Of a stretch of 64,000 bases of DNA, positions 23,234-33,977 are shown piece after piece. The position numbers and the translations under genes are program-made. The DNA is taken from NCBI GenBank assembly GCA_002989075.1, contig PSQN01000013.1, forward strand, positions 1,026,379 through 1,090,378. The letters run 5' to 3'. Every line of letters starts with the position of its first letter. Within the stretch, counting starts at the first letter, position 1. The notes below the pieces were generated by a model. It worked only from the letters and a program-made list of their open reading frames with translations. It was not told the origin of the DNA and did not search any database. The DNA comes from Arthonia radiata. Its lineage: Eukaryota > Ascomycota > Arthoniomycetes > Arthoniales > Arthoniaceae.

Positions 23234-24667
23234 ATGTTCTCTTCATTCTCACTGCCTTTCCAGTGGAGTCGCCGCAGCAGCGCTGCCGGCCCCAATGTCA
23301 TGGGCCTGGAGCCAGTTGCCGTCCACGATGCTGAGACGAGCACTGACCGACGAGCACGAATATTGAAGCATCTGCTCAAAGCGAATCACACCAATCACTC
23401 AATAATCTACAACAACCTGCGATTTCACAATCATGCGCCACATGTATGCTATAGCCTGTAAACTTTCACCATACTCGTAAACGTTGACGTGGTACGCCAT
23501 AGATACTCGGTTCCGCGCACATCATGGGAGCCAATGCAGACCAAATGCAGAAGGTGTATGAGAAAGAAGATGAAGATCTCGAGCCTTGGATAGACTCGCC
23601 GTCCGAGATCTCCAGAGAAGATTGGCGCGACTTTCTTGGCAAGCGAAAGTAGGCTTTTCAGGACGACGCGTCCTGCGGTACTCTGACGCTTTGTAGCTAC
23701 CAACGAGCATACATCGACTTCTTCGAGGATCAGCTTGTGCATTTCGGCTACGACTGGAAGAAACTGCTCGATCACTTCATGTACGAAGGCAAGGAGCCTC
23801 TAATCAACTCCATTGTGTCAGGACGTAAGTTGCAGGAAATGGTGTTGAAATGATATGATTAGCTTACACTACCAGTTGGCCATCCACTCATACATCTCGG
23901 TTACGCTTATGAGCTATCGTCGCAGACTGTAGCCATCGAAGCTCTTGGCCTGGCCACTTGCTTCTACGACAACCTGCACAAGTATCTCGACGACCCATCC
24001 TACACGCGACCGGCTACGTTCAAGTCCAAGTCCGTCTTTGAGGTCCTGACCAAAGTAGCCGCTGATCAACGTCTCGACGACCATTCCAAGGTCTCTGGTG
24101 AAGAGAGCATCGAGTCTGTGCCCGCCAAGAAAGAAGACATCCTGCTCAACTACTGGAACGCGTGGGATCTGACTTCGAATCCACGAGAGCAGTTTGCAGA
24201 AGCCCAACGAGCTGCAACAGCTATCGTCGTTGCGACTCATGACAAGTCACAGAAATACGACTTCTTCCTGCTGCACTTACTCACAAGCTCCCATGCCGTC
24301 CGCATCCTACTACCCAACGTGCCTCAGCAATTCCAGCTGTCACTAGTGAGACAGTGGTGGCTCTTCACACTCATGACCTACATCGGACAACTCAGGCCAT
24401 CAATCCGCCTTGAACGCATCGAGGACTACGAGCTCAATGGCCGGGACTGGAAGCATGCCAACCACCTGGCGCTGACATCGAGACACGCGCAGGACGCTCA
24501 CTACGTTAAAGGCAAGCGTCTAGACTCCTGTACAAGCACATAAGCGCTAACACCCGACAGGGATTCGTGCCATGATGAACGCGGCCGAAACGTGGGGCGA
24601 TAGCTCGAGCTTCTACCTCAAAGCGGCCGTCAAGTTCGCGGAGGAGTTCAACGATTGGGGATTTTGA
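23234..24667 (+). CDS. Questin-oxidase-like protein (DUF4243, AflY/GedK type)
   Basis: Five exons (23234-23443, 23503-23648, 23697-23824, 23876-24511, 24561-24667) give 408 residues. Family marks are GLGHPLIHLGYAYEL, an alternating helical body with LLHLLTSSHAVRILLP, and the closing segment GIRAMMNAAETWGDSSSFYLKAA. Members such as AflY and GedK work as Baeyer-Villiger-type oxidases in anthraquinone pathways, but the family also occurs outside clusters. The last intron begins with GC, not GT (AAAG/GCAAGC...CGACAG), and the frame requires it. Its position past the UBE3D-like gene makes cluster membership uncertain. Substrate is unknown. Confidence 0.85.
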
Positions 24668-25524
24668 GCGGGTTTTCTGGCGTTGCTACTGAAACTGGCG
24701 ACAGCGCTGTATGTAAGCTCGCTGAGCTAGTGGTGTACTCTTCAGACGGCAAGGCCAAGTTCGTGAGGCGTGGTCACTTTCCGGTATCGCACACGAAGGC
24801 CGTGCACGCCCAATGGGGACAAGAGCTCACGGAGGAGCACGCCGCGTATAGCTCGCGTTCCGACACATCCGGTCATTGAATCAGCTCGTCGTCGGGTATG
24901 GAACATTGTACGAGAGCTGTGCAAACCGATGGAATGTGGTAGAATGTCTGTCGAAACAGAGAATTTTTAAGCGTTGAGCGCTCCGAGGATGTGTGAAGAT
25001 GACGTCTCGGTTGAAAGGCTCGAAGGGATCCGAGAGCCCGGAACGACGCTGGAGGAATATAAGCAGCATGTAAATATTATCCTGTGCCCACAAGATACGC
25101 TTTTTGCATGGGATCTGACTAGGTTTAATACACCCATGCATCAGTACTAAATAGTTATGCTATCGGAGCCAACCATGCAAGTGTGAGCCGCGTCCGAAGC
25201 TGCAGAATTTCGACCACTTCCAAGCTAGCCCTTCAATATTCACCCACGCTGCCTTCCTCCTACTTTTCTTCAACCTTCATGTGCCTCTGTCAGTAGAGTG
25301 CATCAGTTGGTTTTGAGGCGCCGGAACTGGCATTGGGTGTTCTTCGACGTTTCAGCCTCTGAACCTTCGTCTGTACCTTACTGAACCAACCGCAACCCAT
25401 TTGCACCAACCTGGGAGCCGAAAAGTTCTTACGGATTTCTTAAGCTGCTTTTCAACCCTGACGGACTCAGCAATCTTCTTCCGCAGTAGCAGCGCAGTCG
25501 AAGCTCCAGATTCACCACTGCAAA
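24668..25524. other. Upstream region of the AspRS fusion, no gene seen
   Basis: The 857-bp gap between two same-strand genes contains only short open frames. The last 300 bases, rich in CT tracts, probably hold the promoter and 5' leader of the next gene. Confidence 0.5.
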
Positions 25525-28500
25525 ATGGCGGGAGTCTTCCGCAAGCTGAGCCTCCAGGTCAAGCCAGGCAAAAAGGGCAGCAACAGCGAATCGTCCGAGC
25601 CATCACGCGACCCGAGTCCGGCTTCATCCGGGCGTACTGAGCCCCCTGGCCGAGCAAGTACCGCGAGCACATCCAGCAGCAAACATGCCGAGCAGGTCAC
25701 AGCAGACTCGGAACGGGTCAATCACCGTACGAGTCTTGGTCATGAGGTTGTCAGCAAGCCTCGCGCGCTCGCAGGGAAGCTTCACTTCGGTAGCCGCAGC
25801 TCGTCGAGCAAGAACAGTCCCGAAAGGGGGACAGCCAAAGACACACCTATCAATCGTGATGGCGAAGAGATGAGCAAGAATCAGATTCGCAAGCACCAAC
25901 AGCATAATGAGAAGGAGGAGAAGGCAAATTGGCACGAAAAGCAGACAGAGGAGCTGCACAGGAGGCGAGAGGAGCAGATGGAGGCTGCAGCCAAAGCCGA
26001 CCCGCCGGCATTGCGTGAAAAGTATGGCTGGTCGCCAGTGAATAATTACTCTGGGCCTTGGTAAGCGCTGCTTGAAGAAGCCTCTACAATGATAACATGC
26101 TGACTCCTCTTGCAGGCGCGAGACCTCCCTCATACGACTCGATAACTTAAACAACAGTCACGTCGGCGAGAGCATCACCTTCCGTGCACGCGTTCACAAC
26201 TACCGCAAAATGAGCTCAAAGCTCGCCTTCTTCATTTTCAGACAGCAGACGGAGACCATCCAGGGCGTGTTGCAAGTGTCGGAGCATGTGACGCACTTCA
26301 TGGTCCATTGGGCTGAGCACATACCAGTTGAGTCGATAGTAGACGTGAAGGGCACCATACAACAGCCCAAAGCCAAAGAGGGCGAAGTGACTGGTGCTCA
26401 CATTCACGGGATCGAGATCATGATTGAAGAGATGCATATCGTGTCGAAGCTTGCTAACCATACACCTTTCTCTGTGAACGAGGCCGAGGTCTCGCAGCAA
26501 GAAGCGGACGCCGAAGGCTCGACAAGACATCATGTGTCGGATAGGGCGCGTCAGAACGCCCGAATCATCGACCTGCGGACAACGACATCGCAAGCCATCT
26601 TCCGTGTGCAGGCCGGCGTCTGCAAATTCTTCCGCAATTACCTGGACGACCAAGGATTCGTTGAGATTCACTCGCCAAAGCTGCAAGCCGCTGCTACCGA
26701 ATCTGGGGCCAGTGTGTTCAAAGTCGACTACTTTGGACGATTGGCTTTCCTCGCCCAGAGCCCTCAATTGGCTAAGCAGATGAGCATAGCGGCCGACTTT
26801 GGCAGAGTCTACGAAATCGGACCCGTCTTCCGTGCAGAAAACAGCAACACGCATCGTCACTTGACAGAATACACCGGCTTGGACATAGAAATGGCCATCG
26901 ATGAGCACTATCACGAGATGATGCGTGTAGTTGACCACGTTCTGAAGACCATTTTCGAGGGTGTCTATAAGCACTATCGTCCAGAGATTGACTTGATCAA
27001 GAGACAATACCCGCATGAAGATCTCATCTGGCAACAGGACACGCCGGTCTTCAAATTCGCAGATGCAATTCAGATGCTCAATGACACGGGTTGGAAGGGC
27101 GAGGATGGCAAGCCTTTACCTGTGAATGAAGACATTGGCACCAAAGACGAGATTCAGCTTGGTCGCGTGATCAAGGAGAAGTACAACGTTGACTACTATA
27201 TCATCGATAAGTTCCCAGTTGCAGCAAGGCCGTTCTATACGATGCCAGATCCTGACAACAAGGAGACTACGAATGCTTTTGACGTCTTTGTGCGTGGTCA
27301 GGAGATTATCAGTGGTGGCCAGCGTATCCACGACGCTGATATGCTGGTGGACCGAATGAAAGAGCTCAAGATGGATCCTGATTCGATGGAGGAGTATCTG
27401 CAAGGTTTCGAGTGGGGAGCGCCTCCCCATGGTGGAGCTGGTGTCGGTCTCGAGCGTATCGTCATGTTGATTCTGCAACTCGGCGACATCAGACACGCCT
27501 CGCTCATCCACCGAGACCCCAAGTCCTTACCCGCCAAGCCCCCAGCACCGCGCCTACGACACCCAGAGGCTTCCACACTACATCCTCCTTGGCAACACCA
27601 TGACAAGAGCTTTGATAAGACCACCGCTCACACGAACCTGCAGCCGCTTGAGAAACTCATTGCCAACTACGGCGACGCTACCAATACCTCCTGGCTGGAA
27701 GAGCGCACAGTCGTGTGGCGAGACGGCGAGACGGGAGCGGCGGTTGGATACGTGCCTCACCAAGGCTTTGCCATCACAACAGGCGATCCCTTGTGCAACA
27801 AGTCGCAGTACGCAAAAGTGATGGCATGCTTTTTGGACTACATCAAGAAGGAGACCAGTCTGAAGCCGCTCTGGCTACTATGTGGACACGACGCTGAAGA
27901 CGTTCTCGGAAGCAAGCTTGACTGGCGAACATTCTCAGTCGCGGCCGAGCAGCGGATGAATCTCGACGCCGGTGGCAATGCAACTAAGTCATTCCAGAAC
28001 AGCGACATCCAGCGCAAGATCAGACACGCTGACAAGGAAGGCGTCAAAATCAAGGACATCGACATGGGCACAGACCCGCCCAAGGACTTCCGCGAGAAGA
28101 TTGATGCGCGCGTCAAGGACTGGCTGTCGAGTCGAAAGGACCACCAGCATGTGCATTTAACGGACGTACATCCGTGGCAAGACATTCCCCATCGGCAGTA
28201 CCATTACGCGGTCACATCGGACGGTACTATTGCCGCTCTCGTCATCATGGCGCAACTCTCTTTGGATCACGGATGGCAAGTCAAGTTCGCTCTTGATTTC
28301 CCTGGATCTCCCAACGGCGCCATTGAGATGTGCATCATTCACGCTCTGAAGCAAGTGCAAGCGAAGGGCGAGAAGAGCGCAACCTTTGGCGGAGCCGCTA
28401 GTAACGATTTCCGCACGGGCTACAACCTGAAGGGCGCGAAGGTGAAGCTTCTTCAGAGGGCGTATCATACGATCGCCACGGATCTCAAATTGACGCAGAA

Positions 28501-28615
28501 GACGGAGTTCAGGGAGAAGTTGGGTGCCGAGGAGGACCCGATCTACGTTTGCTATCCACCGAAGGGACTGGGGCCGAAGGGAGTTCAGGCAATCCTGTCG
28601 TTCTTCGAGGACTAG
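25525..28615 (+). CDS. erdS: AspRS-DUF2156 fusion, ergosteryl-aspartate synthase type
   Basis: Two exons (25525-26060 and 26116-28615) give 1011 residues. Residues 1-175 are a polar, basic extension ending in a coiled stretch (HQQHNEKEEKANWHEK). An OB-fold anticodon-binding domain follows, then a class II AspRS core with motif 2 (FRAENSNTHRHLTEY, about 417) and motif 3 (GAGVGLERIVM, about 620). From about residue 688 to the end is a DUF2156/MprF-like aminoacyl transferase domain (VGYVPHQGFAITTGDPL ... FGGAASNDFRTGYNLKGAK). This architecture is that of ErdS, which moves aspartate from Asp-tRNA to ergosterol at membranes. The extension may help RNA or membrane binding. A separate ordinary cytosolic AspRS is expected elsewhere in the genome. 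Confidence 0.95.
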
Positions 28616-29131
28616 GCTCGTGGATCAGGATTGAAGAAGCGTTTAATCGATCAGGCGTGCATCGGCAGCATGAGATTAATGTAGATACCCAGCCTCGACA
28701 AATGGCGTATGTGCATGTCTAGACGATTAACATGACAAGACGAAATGCCCTAAATAGCAGATAGATGCTCAAAAAGCTACTGTTGTCTCAAAGACTCGCC
28801 TTCATCTTGTCTTGCTGCCTCATAGTATGTAAGCAAACCAACACAAGGCGGCTTGCTTCTCCGCTGCCTGCCTTCCCCGGATGCGTCATTTCTGGCCCCT
28901 CCTGAGGCTGAGCCTCTCGTCATTGTGATTGACCCCCATCTCGAAATAACGCCCAGCCAACACACCGCCAAGGCCGCAGTTATCCAGCTCATCTCTTTGT
29001 CATGTTCAGGCCTCATCTGTTTGACCGTCTCCTGTACAAACGCCATTCACACTCGCGACGCGTCCACTGACAGAGCGCGTACCGCCAACCCCACACACCC
29101 CACGTCCCTCCTCCATCCAGAACAACCCAAC
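28616..29131. other. Promoter region of the Sel1-repeat gene
   Basis: The downstream frame stays open through 28853-29131, but that extension has no domain. The first well-placed ATG is at 29132, so I read this as promoter and 5' leader. Confidence 0.5.
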
Positions 29132-30481
29132 ATGCCCCTCCGCGACCTCCTCAAAAAGAAAGAACACCTCGACGCCGAACCCACCCCGACTGCCAAACCC
29201 AACGATCCCCTAATCTCTCCGCCCATCCCCGAATTCACCTTCGTCCGCACCACCACCAACACCCACGAGATCATCTCCCCGCCCTCTTACCCCGGCGACA
29301 CCCTCCCCGCGCCCTCCCTCACCCCCGACGCCAAAACCCCCGGCCGCGCCCGCCGCCTCTCCAATCTCCTCCATCGACCCAAACAGCCCGCTGGTCCTGG
29401 CGACGCGCCGTCGCCATCGAGCAACCCTTCCCTCCGAAGTACCTCTGCAAGCAACCCCTCCGCAGGCACTTCCTCCGCAGGCAGTACCTCCGCAGCCAGC
29501 CCCTCCTTGGGTAGCCCCGAAAAGCCAAAACAGAAACGCCGCACCAGCGCGCTGAACATCAAGCGCAATCGCGCGTCCACGGGCGCGTCCGAGCATGTCC
29601 CTGAGAACCTGCCCGACGCGCCGTTAGCCGTCACGATCACGCCGGCCTCCGCCACCGACCGCGACGCAGGGAACGAGCAAAAAGCGGCCGCGGAGGCGAC
29701 ATGGGAGAAGCGCGCCACACTGCTCGCGGAGACGGAGTCGCGCAGTAGAAGCCGGAGTATAAGTTCCGTCGGCAGCGATCCCCCGCCGCGGGTGGAGGTG
29801 CCGGGCCTAGATGGTCTCAGCGGTGCAAGTAAACGCCCGGAGTTGGTCAGAAAGGTGAGCGACCAACAAGGCGACGTGGACATACAAACGGCGATACGAT
29901 TGCACGACTCAGGGCAGCTGGAGCAGGCCACGGGGATGTTTAGGAAACTCGCGAATCCACAAGGCCTGAACAACGCGCTGGGGCAGGTTCTCTACGGGTT
30001 GGCATTACAGCACGGCTGGGGTTGTCCAGAGAACAAGGAAGAGGGGTTGACGTATCTAAGCCTCGCGGCGAAGAACAGCGCGTCTATTGAATCCGTGGCG
30101 TTATCATCGGGCGCACATGCAGGGGGCGCGGCAAAAGGGGAGTTGGTGCTGGCGATATTCGAGATGGCGCAGTGTTTCCGGAACGGGTGGGGTTGCCAGG
30201 TGGACAAGGCGGCCGCTAGACAGTATTATGAGACGGCGGCGAATCTGGGGGATACGGACGCGATGAGCGAGGCCGCGTGGTGTTATTTGGAGGGCTTCGG
30301 GGGCGCGAAGGACAAGTGGAAGGCGGCGCAGTATTTGCGGCAGGCGGAGACGAAGGGGAAGAAGGAGTTGGGGAATACGTGGATTTGGAAGGGGAAGTAT
30401 GATGCGGATGCGAATGCGGGGGGGAAGGGGAAGAGGGAGAAGAGGGAGAAGAAAGAGAAGGAGAGGGAGAAGGAGAAGTGA
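29132..30481 (+). CDS. Sel1-repeat protein, Nif1/Dsf2-like
   Basis: A single exon of 449 residues. The first 250 residues are Pro/Ser/Thr-rich and disordered (S-A-G-T-S repeats, then basic KQKRRTSALNIKRNR). Sel1 repeats then follow, seen as NALGQVLYGLALQHGWGC, LVLAIFEMAQCFRNGWGC and DAMSEAAWCYLEGFGG. Sel1 repeats are helical hairpins used as scaffolds. The arrangement of a long disordered head and a few C-terminal repeats matches fungal Nif1/Dsf2-type cell-cycle or septation proteins. The last 30 residues are Lys/Glu-rich and low-complexity, and the stop codon lies where a 19-bp minisatellite begins. An upstream in-frame start at 28853 was rejected. Confidence 0.75.
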   Translation: MPLRDLLKKKEHLDAEPTPTAKPNDPLISPPIPEFTFVRTTTNTHEIISPPSYPGDTLPAPSLTPDAKTPGRARRLSNLLHRPKQPAGPGDAPSPSSNPSLRSTSASNPSAGTSSAGSTSAASPSLGSPEKPKQKRRTSALNIKRNRASTGASEHVPENLPDAPLAVTITPASATDRDAGNEQKAAAEATWEKRATLLAETESRSRSRSISSVGSDPPPRVEVPGLDGLSGASKRPELVRKVSDQQGDVDIQTAIRLHDSGQLEQATGMFRKLANPQGLNNALGQVLYGLALQHGWGCPENKEEGLTYLSLAAKNSASIESVALSSGAHAGGAAKGELVLAIFEMAQCFRNGWGCQVDKAAARQYYETAANLGDTDAMSEAAWCYLEGFGGAKDKWKAAQYLRQAETKGKKELGNTWIWKGKYDADANAGGKGKREKREKKEKEREKEK

Positions 30482-30647
30482 GAGGGAGAAGGAGAAGTGA
30501 GAGGGAGAAGGAGAAGTGAGAGGGAGAAGGAGAAGTGAGAGGGAGAAGGAGAAGTGAGAAGGAGAAGTGAGAGGGAGAAGGAGAAGTGAGAGGGAGAAGG
30601 AGAAGTGAGAGGGAGAAGGAGAAGTGAGAGGGAGAAGGAGAAGTGAG
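30461..30647. repeat. 19-bp minisatellite across the stop codon
   Basis: About ten head-to-tail copies of TGAGAGGGAGAAGGAGAAG; one unit lacks six bases. The array starts within the last codons of the Sel1 gene and fills its presumed 3' UTR. Each unit carries a TGA, and the first TGA is the gene's stop. Confidence 0.9.
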
Positions 30648-31377
30648 GGTTAGGTGTGGTGCTGGATGTATAGGTTGGTTGTGTGATACCCATGATGTTG
30701 TTTGAGGCATGTGTAGGCAGGTATAGCAATGATGCTTATGAAACATGCCTGTATATGGGAGCAGAGGTCGAAGCGTACATTCAACCATGAGATCAGTGTA
30801 CCCATGCTGGTGCTGCTTCCGTGAGCGGCATCAAAAAGCAAGTGTCTGAACGTTATTTTTGGATAAGAGAAAAAGGCTTGTCGAGCATCTCGGATGCCTC
30901 GGATTATTCGTCTATTCGCAACCTCGACCTTCCGAGCTCCAGAATCATACCCGACTCGGGCGAGAAGACAACTGAGCTCGCTACATGACCGCAGACTGAC
31001 GTAGACGCTGCATCTCGGTACTTTCAACCCTTTACAGCAAAATCGCCTGTAATAGCAGTGCCACTCCGGTGTACATGTTGCGCGACATGGCATATGAGTC
31101 CCCCCTGCCATCACGGTCGCCGAGTCTCCCTCTGGTGTACTACCAGATCCCTCGCATCCGAAGCTTGAAGTCGGACGCTCGGTGCCGTGCTGTCTCGTTG
31201 TAGAACGTTATGCGTTGATCATCCACGGTATCCATCACCGCCCACACCGATGCTCGCTCGCTCTCTTGACCCGTCGTGAACATATAAAGAGCTCGTCTCC
31301 GTTAGACAGCCATGTGAGTTTCACTCACATTTTCACCAATCTCTGCATCATAAGCAATCACAAGATCCAGTCCAGCC
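30648..31377. other. Upstream region of the amidohydrolase
   Basis: No gene is recognised. A TATA-like element lies at 31283-31288, followed by CT/CA-rich leader sequence. Confidence 0.5.
31283..31288 (+). promoter_or_regulatory. TATA-box candidate of the amidohydrolase
   Basis: TATAAA lies 95 bp upstream of the start codon, a usual distance for a fungal TATA element. Confidence 0.4.
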
Positions 31378-32430
31378 ATGTCCACCATCCCCAAAATCGA
31401 CGTCCACCACCATGTCTACGCGCCTTTCTACCGTGAAGGTAAGCCACACATTTCCATTACATCTTCCCTCATCTTTCTCCCATCCCCATTTCCATCCTAT
31501 CCACCCACTCTAACAACCCCAGCAATCCAATCCTCAGGCGGCGACCCCTCCGGCTGGTTCATCCCCACCTGGACCCTCGAGTCCGACCGCGCCCTCAACG
31601 CCTCCATAGGCGTCGGCACCGCAATCCTCTCCGCCACCGCTCCAGGCCCCGACTGCGCGCCCACTCCCACCGAAGCTGCAGCCCTCGCGCGCAAAATCAA
31701 CGAGTACAGCGCCAGCATCCGCGATGCCGATCCAGCTCACTACGGCTTCTTCGCGTCCGTACCGAGCTTGCTGGACACGCACGCCTGTTTGACCGAGATC
31801 GGGTATGCGCTGGATGAGCTCAAGGCTGATGGTGTTGTCCTCATGACCCGGTACGGAAGCGATAACCACTACCTAGGCCACCCGGACTTCACGCCTGTAT
31901 GGGCCGAGCTAAACCGCCGGAAAGCGGTCGTGTTCGTACATCCCACGCATCCGGTCGATACGAATCTCGTGAACGCCGCGCTACCGCAGCCCGCATTCGA
32001 CTATCCGCATGAGACGGGGCGGGCGGCTATGGATCTTATTCTGTCGGGGATGCTGCGCGAGCATGCGAGTGGGTGTAAGATCATACTCAGCCATGCCGGG
32101 GGCACGCTGCCGATGTTGTTGGAGCGTATAGCGGGCATGTTGCCGTTTACGCAGTTCGGGAAGGGGAAGAGTGCGGAGGAGATCCGGGAGGAGACGGGGT
32201 GGTTTTGGTATGATACGGCTTTGTCGAGTGGGGAGGGGCAGTTGGCCGCGTTGAGGGCGGTTGCAAGGGAGGGACATGTGTTGTTTGGGAGTGATTATCC
32301 GAATGCGCCGGATGGGGCTATTGGGCATTTTACGGGGTTGCTTGAGGAGGGGGTGGAGGAGGGGGAGAGGGAGAGTGTGTTTAGAGGGGGTGCGGAGGTG
32401 TTGTTTCCGAGGTTGAAGGGGAGGGCTTGA
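31378..32430 (+). CDS. Amidohydrolase-2 family enzyme, ACMSD/decarboxylase-like
   Basis: Exons 31378-31438 and 31523-32430 give 322 residues. Metal-ligand motifs of the family are present: the opening IDVHHH, VFVHPTHP in the middle, the SHAGG turn and GSDYPNAP near the end. This set fits the ACMSD-like branch, whose members are mostly zinc-dependent nonoxidative decarboxylases of aromatic or muconate acids. The substrate here is unknown. The 84-nt intron is a multiple of three and stopless, so an unspliced message would still be translatable with 28 extra residues. No sign of secretion. Confidence 0.85.
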   Translation: MSTIPKIDVHHHVYAPFYREGKPHISITSSLIFLPSPFPSYPPTLTTPAIQSSGGDPSGWFIPTWTLESDRALNASIGVGTAILSATAPGPDCAPTPTEAAALARKINEYSASIRDADPAHYGFFASVPSLLDTHACLTEIGYALDELKADGVVLMTRYGSDNHYLGHPDFTPVWAELNRRKAVVFVHPTHPVDTNLVNAALPQPAFDYPHETGRAAMDLILSGMLREHASGCKIILSHAGGTLPMLLERIAGMLPFTQFGKGKSAEEIREETGWFWYDTALSSGEGQLAALRAVAREGHVLFGSDYPNAPDGAIGHFTGLLEEGVEEGERESVFRGGAEVLFPRLKGRA

Positions 32431-32919
32431 GGGTATAGTTGACGCAGGTTGTTCTGATTTGTCATCCACGCTGAAATAAATGGAATTGTGTATCAATGGA
32501 GATTTTTACAGATGAAATCTTGGATGCACTCAGCAGCGCATCGCCGTGAGCGTTGGCGCTCACGCACCAATTCGACCTTCAGTGCTGCGCGCTCGTCGCA
32601 GAGTGATTCTTCTTCGTTGCCATTCAAAACACTGGTGGTAGATGCACCTATGCTTAATCAGCGAACAACACGTGAGGCGGGCCATGCTGGTTCGATCGTC
32701 CCATTTGCACATTGACCAGTCTGGCACCTCGATGGGTTGTGCAGCTTGCGTGGCCGCCTTTTCATAGTTGAAGATCCCTTGAGTGTATACAGGTTGCCAT
32801 AGCTAGTCAGCTATATTATGTTAACCAGCATTCTGCTGAGGCTTCTCCATGGAGTTGTCAGCAGGAGAAATGTCGCTATGATGGCAAAGACAGTATTTGC
32901 GTCAGTGTAAAGGCGAGAC
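32431..32919. other. Convergent gap, no gene seen
   Basis: Between the amidohydrolase and rhodopsin-domain stop codons. Only short open frames without coding character occur. Confidence 0.55.
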
Positions 32920-33977
32920 CTAGCCAGTCTTGAGAAGTTTGCGCAGCTCAATAAAGACGAACCCAAGGGAGGGCATACAGGCAGCGATGAGGTACATGCC
33001 GCACTCAATGCATGTGTAGATGGGCATAAGGACGGGATCATCTAGAATTCTTCTTTAGCAACTAGGCAGAACAAAAAGCATCGGATAAAATGAGAGCTAA
33101 CTTACGATGCTCGACGTACTTTGTACGAATATAGATCCCCAACCTGAGACAGGCCCCGATCATGCCCGCACTGCCAGTTGCAAGTGTCATGATTACGCCC
33201 AATTTTTTCGACATGCCCATGTGAGTCTTCCGCAGGAAAGACGCCGGCAGAAATAGCATTACCGAGTCTGTGATAGCGTTTGGGAGGTCAATCCAGACTT
33301 CAAGCAGGTTGTAATCGATACACTGATCACCATGAAGACGTTGATAACCACCATTTGGGTCAATGTTCCAGAACCCGGAGATCGGGTGGCAGACGAAAAT
33401 GGACGGCACTAGCCAGCCGACCGCGTTCAGGACAAGGAAGATGATCATACTGTAGGTAATGCGCCGAGCCCAAGGATTGATTTCAAAGATCCGGAGATAC
33501 AGGATACAGAGCGACAGCTTGGGTAGCACCGATGCCAAGGGAAAAAGAATGTTGGAAGCGTAGAAAGTCATTAATAGTTGGCGAGCCCAAACTTCGTGGT
33601 CATGAAAGTTGTTGGGGAAGGACAGGACTATGGATGCTTTGTTGTTCTCTGTCGTCGCAGTAGTTAGTAGAACGTGATTTATTTGTGTTTCTCAACATAC
33701 CAATAAGAAGCACACAAAGCGGTACGAAGACGGAGAGTGATGCCAGGATGAGGATATGCTGATGCCATCCTGAAACCCCGTCCTGGCTTCGTCGCAAGAG
33801 AGCAGCCAAGAGATGTAGCGCGGCGAAGCTCGCAGTGAGAGCTAAAAGAGCTGCTGCGCCATAAATTTCCTGATAACAATGTTGCCGATGCTCTTCATCC
33901 TGGTCTTTTTGATTCTGCTCATAATGCATGGGATGGGAGCTTGTCTGCAAAGCGGAGATTGGTGTGCTTGATATCAA
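32920..33977 (-). CDS. Fungal 7TM rhodopsin-domain membrane protein
   Basis: Three exons (33977-33701, 33648-33106, 33041-32920) give 313 residues if the ATG at 33977 is used; an ATG at 33929 is an alternative. Seven hydrophobic segments can be counted, including IYGAAALLALTASFAALHLL, FVPLCVLLIG, ASVLPKLSLCILYLRIF, and a last one in the short third exon (CIECGMYLIAACMPSLGFVF). The family signature CIDYN...WIDLPNAITDSVMLFLP is clear. These fungal-specific proteins (PF20684, related to Pth11-like receptors) are plasma-membrane proteins of mostly unknown ligand. The C-terminal tail is very short, so coupling through a long cytosolic tail is unlikely. Confidence 0.85.

Noticed and set aside
28853-29131. 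Upstream in-frame extension of the Sel1-repeat protein
   Set aside because: The added 93 residues have no domain; the ATG at 29132 begins the conserved-looking MPLRDLLKKK.
30216-30788. 190-codon minus-strand frame with a repeated Ser/Pro/His/Phe pattern
   Set aside because: It is the antisense reading of the 19-bp minisatellite and of the end of the Sel1 gene.
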